Assembly: GCF_022539665.2 (NCBI RefSeq)
Contig: NC_081333.1
Coordinates: forward strand, 3,782,001 to 3,846,000
Direction: 5' to 3'
DNA: 64,000 bases
Source: Daphnia carinata
Taxonomy: Eukaryota > Arthropoda > Branchiopoda > Diplostraca > Daphniidae
Translations under genes and position numbers: made by a program
Shown here: positions 1-11,000 of the stretch, piece by piece
Numbering within the stretch: the stretch's first letter is position 1
How the letters are laid out: each line of letters starts with the position of its first letter
Notes under the pieces: generated by a model
The model's database searches: none
Told to the model about the DNA's origin: nothing
Seen by the model: the letters and a program-made list of their open reading frames with translations, nothing else

Positions 1-299
1 GGGACAATAGCAACAACAGCGGGAAGTCTCCTCCTCCTTCTTCGTAGACCATCCTTTTAAAAAATAAGAAACTGACCGCACACGAAATGATCACAGGTGT
101 TGGCGGCATCGTCAACGATCCCCCCCCCCCCGCAGTAGGACGTCCTCCCCATTGATGACGATGATAATATTTTTTTCTTTTCTGACTACAAAAAAAGCCC
201 CTTTTTGTAATTCTTATGTCCATCACAAAGAAGCATAAAATTTTGTGTACGATGTCAATAGTTAAAAATGTGAAAAATGATTTTTTTTCTTCTGTTTAG
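1..299 (+). other. 3' part of a Pax3/7 intron
   Basis: Non-coding sequence leading to the polypyrimidine tract and AG acceptor at 298-299. It holds a short C run near 120-132 and several T runs. The exon that follows starts in phase 1, so the upstream exon, which should carry the paired domain and octapeptide, lies to the left of the window. Confidence 0.8.
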
Positions 300-1370
300 G
301 AAATCATGGAACGATGAATAATCTCAACGGGTTGGCCAACGGGAGCATCGGCAGCAACAACAGCAACGATCTGGATGCTGGAACGGGCTCCGACTGCGAT
401 TCGGAGCCGGGCCTCTCGTTGAAGCAGAAGCAACGCCGCCATCGGACTACCTTCACGGCCCAGCAGATGGACGAATTGGAGAAAGCTTTCGACCGTACTC
501 AATACCCCGATGTTTACACGCGTGAAGAACTTGCCCAGCGCACGAAACTGACCGAGGCAAGAATCCAAGTTTGGTTCAGCAACCGACGCGCTCGTTTGCG
601 TAAACAAGTCAGCCCGTCGTCCGGTAGCAGCAGCAGTGGCACTTATCAGCCGCAACAAAACGTGTCCGTTCATTCCGGATTGACTCCGTCACCACCGGCC
701 GCATTGCCGTCCAGCGCTGCCGGACCGTCGCCCACAGCCGTGTCCAGCAGTTACGCATCGTCTGTGGCCAGCACTTACCCGTCCATCCATCAGCATCAAA
801 CACTTCCTGTTACTGGGTCGGGATTGTCGGCCGCTTCGACCATGTTCCAGCATCATCACACGGCCGATTTCGGTCCGGCAGGTCGTCATTACGGAGCTGC
901 CGCCAGTAGCCTATCGCCGGCCTCTTCCACAGTGACTCTACCGACCGAGATGACCTCCATCTCGCCCAGCTACCCGACCGACACCCATCACGTAAGTTGA
1001 ATCCATCGTCTTTGAATTGAATTCAAAATGAAATGGAACTCAATTCAAAATCTAATCAATTGTTTTGCATTAGTATCAGATGTACCAGCATCACCAAGCG
1101 ACTCAGGAGAGCTGGAACAACTTGCAACAGCAGCAACAAAATCAGCAGCATCAGCAACAGCAATTGCAAGTAGTTCAACAACAACAACAACAACAACAAC
1201 AGCAAATCCAGCATTTGAATCAATGCGCTGCCGCAGCTGTGACTAACTACTCGTTCGACGGTATCAACTGCTCATCGGCCGCACACGCAGCCGCCGCCGT
1301 GGCCGGCCACATCCATCACCGGCCCAATCCGTATCATGCCCCTTTCCCATCCATGTACGGATGGTATTGA
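300..1370 (+). CDS. Pax3/7: Pax3/7 (paired/gooseberry-type) homeodomain transcription factor, 3' two coding exons
   Basis: Partial gene; coding exons 300-991 and 1074-1370 (stop TGA at 1368), joined in phase 0 across an 82 bp GT-AG intron. Pax3/7 proteins are nuclear regulators of segmentation and neural patterning that bind DNA through a paired domain and a homeodomain. An acidic linker with the motif [16 protein letters not shown] leads into a complete homeodomain at about 431-610. It has the WFSNRRAR recognition helix with Ser at homeodomain position 50, the mark of Pax-type paired-class homeodomains. The tail is rich in Ser, Pro and Ala, then His and Gln, with a Gln tract at about 1115-1210, and ends PSMYGWY. 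The paired domain is off the left edge. The in-frame ATG at 314 is internal, not the start, because the reading frame stays open back to the acceptor at 299. Paired, gooseberry and gooseberry-neuro cannot be told apart from this part alone. Confidence 0.94.
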
Positions 1371-1768
1371 TTGAATCGCATTTGATGTTTCACTTCAAAT
1401 AATTTCATGTGCAAAAACAATTCCAGTTATATTCATCATATTAATTGCACATTGCCTTTGTAAACAACTCTAATTTCTTTCTTTTTTTATTTCATGTGTG
1501 TAAAACTGTACAAAAGAAAAATGTTTTGGATTTAAACAATACAGTTGATTCTGTTTCGACAAGTTTTATGTGCATCAACATTCAATTGGTGTAACGGTCA
1601 GACCAGATGCTGTACCACACAGGTGATAAAAAAGAACAAGGATAAGGTCTAACTAATCATCCGAAAGCTTGGGGCATAACATAAAAAATCAACAAGACGG
1701 TGAGTTATGTATTTCCAGACAAGTCACAAATGAATATATAGCCTCTAATAGAAAAAAAAAAAAAAAAG

Positions 1769-1774
1769 AATAAA
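1769..1774 (+). other. possible poly(A) signal of the Pax3/7 gene
   Basis: AATAAA about 400 bp after the Pax3/7 stop codon. It sits just after a poly-A run and before a TG repeat. This is a candidate only, since AATAAA is common in such A-rich DNA. Confidence 0.3.
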
Positions 1775-1785
1775 AGTGTTTTTTC

Positions 1786-1808
1786 TGTGTGTGTGTGTGT
1801 GTGTGTGT
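1786..1808. repeat. TG dinucleotide microsatellite
   Basis: About 11.5 uninterrupted TG units downstream of Pax3/7. Confidence 0.95.
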
Positions 1809-4800
1809 AACGGGGTTGTGTAATAATAACACGCACAGCGGCACCAAACAGCAGCCGGTGGTCCTTCTTTTAGCGGCACCCTCGAGTAATTAAATTTTTT
1901 TTTACACAAAAAGGGGAGACGAGTTCAAGAAGTGTGTTACGGGTTACGAAAAGGGGGGGGGGGGGGGGTTATACACAAACGTTATGTAGAACACCAAAAA
2001 ATAAAAAGGGGGAAGCGAGTGTGCTTTGCTTGGTGGTTTCAGTTTAACAAGAGGCTTCCGCCGGCCATCCGATCATTTTTTTTTTTTTTTTTGCCTTTCG
2101 GCAAACGGCATGGCACAGCATGGCAAAAGCGCCGAAACAAGAGGAGACCGCAATTAGCACACCTGGAACACTCTTTTTTTTTTTTTCTTTTCATTCTGCC
2201 CTCCAGAAATGAAATTTTAAAATTTTGGGAGTTAGACAACAAACAAGGTACGACCCTTGTAAATCAGTTATCTTATGAGCTTCTTTCTTTCATCATTTGG
2301 GGAATTCATTGGATTTGTTGAATCAATACGAAATACTTTTAAGGCCATTTTTTTCTTTTGAAAAAAAAAAAAGAACTAAATCTTAAAAAAAAAAATAAAA
2401 ATTGTCTCACGAATTTTACGCGTTGATGAGGGACTTTACATCAAAAAGGATATGAAAGAACAAACTTAACAAAATGAATTCCTTGTGTCAATGAAAAAGA
2501 AAAGGGAAAATCATTTGAATTGACCGGAAATACCAGCGGCTTTAATATACACAGAAGATTTTCAGTTTTTGTTTCTCTCTGTTTTTTTTTTCGTGCAGTT
2601 TACGAAAAGAAAAAGCCCCCCCCCCTCTTTTTTTTTTAAAGAAGAGAATGGATTGTCGATAACACACATACACCAAAAAAAAACAAAAACACAAAGAATG
2701 ATATCTATAAAGACTGTTTAAAAGAAAGGTCTAAAAAAAAAAAAAAATGAAAGGGAATCAATGCCGAAGGAAGCCGATGGAACAAGTTGTCGACCAAAAC
2801 AGAGATATACAACAGAAATGAGCCGCTGGTTCATTTCCTTTGGCAGCCATTTTTGTTTTTTTTTTCCGAGAGGGGGGGGGGGAAACAATTAAGGAATGAC
2901 TTGTCGAAATAAAAAAAATTCGTTGGGCGTACAACAACAATTTTTTTTTTGCTCCAAAGTTTCCAGAAGAAGGTAAGAAGAAAAAATGATAAAGAAAAAT
3001 AACGATTTATTATGATCCTGTATATCATTTTCTCCTGGCTATAACAATAATGTAATCTTCTTTTGTTCAGCCCTCGCTCTCACAAATATCCAGGCCTATT
3101 TCCTTGAAAAATTATGTTGTTGTTTTTTTTTTCTTTCTTTCTTTTTAAACGGCGGCAGTTCCTGACTATTGTCGATCCGATTGTCTTTCTACACACCCAC
3201 AAGATGCTGGCCTATATCGAGCAGTCCAGTAGCTTTAAATAAAATTCTGATACCACGAAAATGGGGGGAAAAACATTGTTGACTCATTTTTATTCGAGAA
3301 AAGAAAAAATGTGTTTTGTTTGATGACAAACCGCTATAACGTGTACAAGCTAAACATAATAATCTTATTTGCATTTTGGCAGCAATAAGAAAACGAGAGA
3401 GTTTGTCCGAAAATTCCAACAAAGAGGGGAAAACGCCTTGCATTATTATTATTCATATTCATTTTTTAAAATTCTTTTTTCTTGAATTTTTAATAATAAG
3501 ACAAATGATTCGCTGGCTACTGTCCGGCATTTTTTTTTTGTTGTTTGTTAATGTTGTTGACTCTGACCGTTTTATTTGTTTCTTGTCTGGGAAAAGACAT
3601 TTTTATACCAACCAATCAGAGCATGGCCTACAAAAATCTTTATTCAATTTTTTATTTTGAATTGTCGGTTCTTTCGGCCGGTGTTGGCCGCGCTTTCTCG
3701 CCATCAAACAATGCGGATGTCACGTTTCGTTCACGTTTCCATTCATTCCTGCCTCACAATCGCCAACGCTTTGCTATTCACCTGAAATTTTGTGTTGTAC
3801 AACTTAAATTTAATTCACTAACTGTGTTTTTCTAGAAGCCTCTGGCATCGGCCAGATGATCATAGTAAAAAAAAAAAAAAAAAAAAAATGAAAGAGACTT
3901 GGAAAGGAGACAAGGCGACGTGCCGTACGGTAACAAGCGTATCCTCACGCCTTGGCAATTAGCAATTGAAGCACGCTTCCTGGCCTTTGTCTTATTATTA
4001 CCTGGACGAACGACGAACGCAGACGACGACACCATCATTTCAAATGTTCCTCCTCTTTACGGAGGATCTACAGCCCAACGTAGAAAGAACCAAGGACAAA
4101 TGTCTTTCTTCTTTCTCGTCTCGATGGCGACAACTGTCATTCATAAAGTTCATTTTCTTTCACGTAAAAAAAAAAAACGTCCTCTTTTGTCTCATTTCAT
4201 GAAAGAACATTTTTTTTTTTCTTTTGCCAATCCGAATTTGATTTAAATGCTCACCTTCAGTGCTGTTAAAAAAAATTCATTAATCACAGGTAACCGTGCG
4301 AATATCAAGATTTGCTTATTGGCGGCTTTCCAACGTCAAAAGGAAGGTGAAAAAGAACACAAAAATAAAAGTGTTATGTGTCTTGATTGCCTGTGGCGTT
4401 CTTCATCACCTTTTCTTTTAATCATTTTTTTTTTTTTGTCTAGGATAGAAACACACCGACCTGACGGACCCTACCGAGTGACAAATGAGTGCCCACACCG
4501 GTTTTCTTCTCTCAACTGTTAATAGCTGTTAGATCTTTAATAACTCGACATTACAAGTTTCTTTTCCTCGGGTCCCTTTTTTTTTTTTTTTTTTTTTCAT
4601 TTTTAGCTCCCGTGTTTTGTTATTGTTTCCTTTCGGTGCCCCCCTCAATTTCTTTTTCACATTTTGAAAGTGCCGCGCCGCCAATGACGCCGACACACTC
4701 AAACAAAACGACTACTAATACACACACACACACAAAAGGGGGGAGAGCGGAGGAAAAAAAAAAAGGTTTGTTACATTCAGTGTTTTATACGAAAAAAAAA

Positions 4801-5064
4801 AATGTATCAAATTAAAAAAGATCAAACTCGTAAACAAATCTTAGTAAAAAACAGGAAGACTAAATTTCATTTGTTATTTAGTTGAAAATAAAAAAAAAAA
4901 AAAAGAAATTTTAAACTGCGACCTCTTTGATGGGTAACGAGTCAATTTCTAAATGCAAACAGCCCCGAATCTAAGGCTATAAATAATCGTGCTCAAGCAT
5001 ACCTGTAATAGACCTAGATTATATTTCCGGTATATATATATACGGCTACTGTAAAACAGCCACC

Positions 5065-5084
5065 CTCTCTCTCTCTCTCTCTCT
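5065..5084. repeat. CT dinucleotide microsatellite
   Basis: Ten CT units. Confidence 0.9.
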
Positions 5085-5387
5085 TTATTTCCAAGTATGT
5101 GGGCGGTCCCTTTATGAAACCGGGTGTCGGTCTTGTTTACAATTTCAATTGAAACAGCCGCTTTCCCCATTCCCGATTTAAATCGATAACTTTAGCTGAA
5201 ATTTCGACGCATAAATTACACATGTCAAACTGATAGGCAAAACTTCCGAGTAGCTAAAGAAAACGGAAATGTCAGAAAACTCCTTGAGACAACATTATTA
5301 CACGAGACGACATGTGCGCTCTTTGGTGTGGCCTCGTGTGATGCCATTTGACGGGGGGTCATGCCCGAGCTTGTTGAACCCAATCAC

Positions 5388-5418
<31 letters not shown>

Positions 5419-6410
5419 GAAACCCAAGTCGTCTTTTGACATTTCTCGTGTTCACAATAGCGAAGAGAAAGGGCGGCGGAGTGAACAGCAGCGAGCGCAC
5501 ATCACAGCGGATTAGACACCCCGGATATGCGTGCGCTACATCTAAATATACGCGAGAATGTAAAAACAGTAGATCCCCGAAAATATATTCTAAATCTTAA
5601 GAAATGCGAGTCAAATAGAAGGACGAGAAATCTGGCTGTTAAAACAGATGGATTTCAAGAACGGCAAAATGATTAAGTGTTTCAATTTGCGACGATTATT
5701 GACGGGACGAATTCATTTCACAGCTGGATTTCAACAAGGCGATGCTGAATTAAAGCCGAATCGAATAAGCGGAAATAATACTAACTATGAAATCGCCTCA
5801 TTCAAGAATTTCAAACACGTTTCCGCGTTAAAATTTCTGTTACACACACACACCCACCCGAATAAGAAGAGCCCAGATACTAAAATCAATCAAAAGCCAA
5901 AAAGAAAAACAAGTGCCAAACCGACGTGTCAAATTTGATGGCTTCTTTCGGTGCCCAAAGAAAACATCAAATTTTACTACCCTAATAATAATTTTCAAAT
6001 TATTTCTAGAATGCCCTACACCCATAGTTTGCCATACACTTTTTTGTTTAAAAAAAAAAGCTGTCTAATCTGTCATACCTTTAAAACAAAACAAAAAAAC
6101 GATGTAGGACGTTCTGGCGGAGACAGCCACCGGAATTTTCTTCTTTTTTTTTTTTTTTTCAGCTGGCGTAGTAAAACACCGGTCTTTTCAACCGATGATG
6201 AACAGCCACCAGCAAAAGGTACAAGATAAAAACAGCAGCAGGAGGACCGTTGCTGATTCGAATCGTCCACGCCTTGGCGCGCTCGAGCAGAAACGCTCGC
6301 GCGCGCCCGTCGAAATTTTAGAGACGCTCTCCTTCTGTTATTCTTCTCTTATTATTGTAATTTTTTGTTCTTCTTCTTCTCTTGTTTTTGGCCGTTGTAT
6401 TTTTATTTAG

Positions 6411-6414
<4 letters not shown>

Positions 6415-6449
<35 letters not shown>
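6415..6449. repeat. CA dinucleotide microsatellite
   Basis: About 17 uninterrupted CA units in the intergenic region. Confidence 0.95.
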
Positions 6450-6451
<2 letters not shown>

Positions 6452-7516
6452 TTTATGTGTGCAGGGAGAAATGTTTTCTGGCTGCTGCGTCTAGAAGCAA
6501 AAAACGCATTCGACACGCTGATGGTTCACGCGCGCGTGCCTCATCATCACCGACGCGTAAGGCAGACGGCAACAGTGTCATTCAAAGAAAGACCCTCCAA
6601 GATGTTTGGGGATTATTCTGGTAAGAAGTTTGGAGTTGAAAAAGAAAAAGAATTCAATTGAATTCGCCCCTTCCATTATTGTGTTTCTTGGTTTGATTTT
6701 GTTTGACTAACTCTGTTGCATTCTGCCTTTTTGTTATGAATAAATAAAAAAAAAGGTTAACTGAATTTCATTTACGGTCAGAGGATTTTTTCAACAGGAA
6801 TATTTTTGAATTTCTTCGGTCAAATCGGTTAAAAGGGCGTGGGACCTAAAAACAAAAATAAATAAAAAAAAGCGTAGTATTTTGGCAACATATGGTAGTA
6901 CGTATAGGCAGATGAAACATGTTCAATGAGCGGTGACTCCGTATGAAGCCCGCCATACAGATTTTGCGTTATGTTCAAGAAGAAGAAGAAGAAAAAAAAT
7001 GGGGTATATTTACGTTCCGGCTGGCTACTCTGAACTAATAAGGGCGGGTAATGGCACAATATCTCTTCATAAACTATGCGACGATTTAGGCCTGTTTTGC
7101 TATTTAGGTAAAAACCTCCTATGTTGAAAAATCAATAATGAAATATGTCGCTTTCCCGCCGGCAGGTTCGCATGTTCTGAAAATTAAGGAAAAAAAAATT
7201 ATTCGTTTTATATTTACTAGAGATTTTTTTGAAATTGTACATTGCTAATTTAGCGCCAAAATGTTTTATACAACTTCGGCACTTGTTTTTTTTTTTTTTC
7301 TTCTTTTTCCTACAAAAAGGCAATACACATTAGTGTGAAAGAAAAGAATTAATGTTTGATTAGATTTTACACATTCAAAGAGATACAGGCAAACAATTTC
7401 AGAATATAGGCGCGAGAGAGATATGATATTCTATAAATCAACCACCAATGTAAGAGACGTGGTAGATATATACTCACAAACTGCCCCTTTTTTGCGCTAG
7501 TTGAGATCATTTGTTT

Positions 7517-8027
7517 TTAAAGGGAAACGTGTCGAAAAGGTGTTCTGTGATTTCTATCGCTCACATCGGATTGATGAATCTTGTCCGTCAAATGAATTCG
7601 AGAAACGGAAATCGGGCCGCTATTGGTCATCACTTTGACAGTCAGGTCACCGTCGTACTGCTGGCCTGGAACAACTTCCATCTGCAGATGAGCTGCGGGA
7701 AACATCACCTGCTGTTGCGGCGGCATCGTCGACGAAGACAACGAAGCCGTCGGCGACGGTTGGTGGACAGCAGACGATGCCATCAATCCCTTCACTGATT
7801 CGGTCGTCTTACTCGCACCTGATTTCGACGACACATTTGAAATCGAATCTAATTTGAATTAAATTAAAACGTATCAGACCATTCAGTAAATGGCCGTTGT
7901 TTGAAGGCTGGTTCGAGTTTTTGTGGTGAACCGATGATTTCGACGTCGGCACAGTCAAAGCCTGTGAAAACGAATTGCCATGTACGACAAATCACAGTTA
8001 ATGAATTTGAAACATCAGTAAAGCAAA

Positions 8028-8063
<36 letters not shown>

Positions 8064-11000
8064 GAACAGATAAGGGGTTAGTTTTCGTTTCCTCTTTTTT
8101 TTTTGGAGAGCTTAAAGTTATTTCGTATAGGTCATAAGCTATTGAATGGGTGGAGTTATCTGTAGTTTTCCATGTGTCATGTTACGTGTGGTAGGAAATG
8201 GCTTCTGTTCAAATTGGGAAGCTCTTCGGCAATTGATTGACAAATGGGTGTCGTTAACCAGTTTTCCTTTTCTCTCGTTCTCGTTTCCCTCTTTTGACGT
8301 TGTGTACGTTGAAGATGTACAACTCGTCAATATGTCTATACATCCTCCAAGTCGGCAGGCTGCGCTTAAAGCTTTTCAAACCCGAAAATAGAGTCATATC
8401 GGCGCCATATAACTCGCGCTTTCAATAGACCTCAACCGCAGCAGTCCACCCCTTTCTTGATATACGACCTCCTTCCTCTGTTACCAGATTTGTTCCTTGG
8501 TCATCCTGACATTACGTAAAAGTCTTAGCCACGCGTTATTTTAGGGTAATGGCAAAATAAACGGTAAATGTCGGGAAAAAAATGGGTCAAAACTGACGGC
8601 TTTCTTTTTTTACTTGACGGACGTTGCGCTCGGGGTGGAAGATGATGATGTAAAGTTTCGGAGAAAAGAGGCAGGCCAGCGTGACGGTGGCGCTCAAACT
8701 GATGGTGACGCTCATGCTGGTGATCCTTAGCGGCAAATTGCTCGCCGTACTGCCATCCGCCATCATATGCAAAAGAGAATTGAAATAGGGGCAGAAGAGG
8801 ATAAGGATAACGGCGGTGAGTTTCACATGCAATTGAGAAAAATTCAAAAGTTGGATGTATAAAGAAACCTGAAGTAGATGGGCACAAAGGCCAGCCAGAT
8901 GACGCACGTTGTGTACATGGTGAACCCAATGTACTTTGACTCGTTAAAGGCGGCCGGTATTTTGCGTGTCACGACGGCGTAGACGGTGCACAGAAGAATC
9001 AAAAGAATCGGATATGCAAACGCCTGTCCAACAGTCGAGTAATCAAATATTAGAATAATGTTGCAGCAATGCATTGTCAACTCGTTTCCTTACCATCATG
9101 TACGAAGCGTCGGTGAAAGAGGAACACACGAGCAAATTGTCTTCACGTGTCGGATGGACGTGTTTAGCCACCGACGGAGAGACCCACAGCCAGGCCAGCA
9201 AAATGAGTCCTAAACACATCACATTGAAACAATGAAATATTTAAAATCATGAAATAACAAGTAAAATACAACTGCTACTACTAGTTTTTAGCTGTGAACG
9301 CACTTCTTAGGCTGTCTCGCAGCCATTTCAAACTCTGTACTTTGCAAGTAGATGAAACCACATACTTTGCTTGAATTTTACAGATTCTTCTTCAGATCTT
9401 TGAAAACCATTTTCTATAATGAGCCATGGCCGGAACTTTCAAGTTCTTAGCTGCATTAGCAAGACGCATAAGAGCAAAGTTAGCAAAGGATGACCCAACG
9501 TAAATGCCAACTTATCCCACCCCCCCCCCCCCCCTCAAGCTGAATAAATGAACATTTATGGCGGCAACATTGAAACATCTGTAAGTTAGAACAAGTTTAC
9601 GTCTAGCAGAACTCTAGGCCACACCACTTTCGCTGCGAAAAACGTTAACCCATTTTTTCAGAATCCAAAAGATGCAAGGATTTCTCTAATAGCTTGGCAA
9701 TTCTAGGAAGCAAATGCAAAGTAAAAAAAAAAAGGCAAGAGCAAAGTAAATTATTATTCAGAATAGCGATGAATACATTTATATCCATCGTAGATTGCGT
9801 AGGTTAGCATAATACATCAGGTGCAAATAAAGCTCGGAGGCCGAAGATTTCAAGTTTCCACTTTCTTTTTTTTTCTGCTTACAAAAGCTGTTCGACGCAC
9901 CTTAAATAATGAAATACGTTTCCTGCCCACTTTCCTTAGAAATGTCGTTTTACGTTACGCAATTGCGAACAAGAAAGCTAAATTAGAAATGGGCAGAATT
10001 TTTTTTTTTTTTTTTTTTTAACTCGCTTCGTAACTAGTGGTGCCATCTAACGATCAGACTCCGCTTTGAAACTCGCCCGAGTTTTGATCTCGTCGTGAAG
10101 AAAGCCCCGTAGGAATAAACGGTTGAAAGCTTTGCATTCGTAATAAGATGGTTGCACTATTCAAAAGGAAACTTTAGCCTTGCAAAACGCTTGGTAGAAA
10201 CTCTAGCAACTCTAGCTCTGAGCCCTAGGACTTTGATGAAATTTCCAAGGCTACCTAACCTTTTGGACGGATCAAGCCGGTCGGCCAAACCCAAACATGT
10301 GTCCCGTGCGAAGTTCATTCCCGTAACAGCAATCTCTTGCAAGGCACTGAATAGTAAAATGAACGTGCACATGTCGAAATAACAGAGTCGTAACAGGAAC
10401 GTTTTTGAAACGATAAAACCACGCATAGCTATTTCGAGATCTGACGATACAAATAACAAACATTTTTGCCCCAGGCTGTCTGCTGCTTCCCTTTGCCGCC
10501 GATCAACAGTGAATAGAGCAACAAGAAATGCAATTTCTTCGTTGTGCTCTGCTATTCTTCCGCGATGAATCTCAATGCGTTAAAAGCTATAGGACGCAAA
10601 ATTTAATTTCAAAAATATGGTTATCTTAGCAACCTGTCATCCGTATTGTCCAGTTGACGACTGCTCGATTCACCGCACAATGGCGTTCGCAGCAGTAAGC
10701 GGAATTGGGCCTTCTATTCAAATTGGAATTCTTAAAAATATTTACAAAAAAAACCAGTAGCTAAATTCAAATATGCGAGAAATTAATCGTTACATTGCGA
10801 CCTAACCCAAAGTATCCACGCGCACCTCAAGGCCGAATTCGATAAAAATTTTGCTAATTGAAACAGCTATATCGGTTTGCTCAGAACAACGTACGCATAG
10901 AACACCGCAGCTTAGCCGCACGACCCAACCCAACTTGAGCTTTCCGATTTCTTAAAAAATATGCGGAGCCTATCTGGAGGCAATGCAGCGCGAAATACGA

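Larger units (their letters stand above)
1371..7516. other. intergenic region between two convergent genes, rich in homopolymers
   Basis: No convincing coding exon was seen. The stretch lies between the Pax3/7 stop (+) and the stop of receptor copy A (-), so it should hold both 3' UTRs. It is crowded with A, T, G and C runs of 8-24 bases and with microsatellites: TG at 1786-1808, a 16-base G run at 1953-1968, CT at 5065-5084 and CA at 6415-6449. A 16 bp perfect palindrome, GAATTCAATTGAATTC, is at 6650-6665. The open frames here are short and made largely of Lys, Phe or His-Thr repeats, as expected from simple sequence. Confidence 0.7.

Noticed and set aside
3545-3835. Open frame starting with a signal-peptide-like run (MLMLLTLTVLFVSC)
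   Set aside because: The rest is low-complexity Phe/Ser-rich sequence in T-rich DNA, with no splice or poly(A) context.
6365-6661. Open frames with His-Thr repeats
   Set aside because: They are translations of the CA microsatellite and its flanks.
8525-8929. 134-codon open frame on the - strand
   Set aside because: Reads through the receptor exon 14-15 region of copy A in a different frame and across introns.
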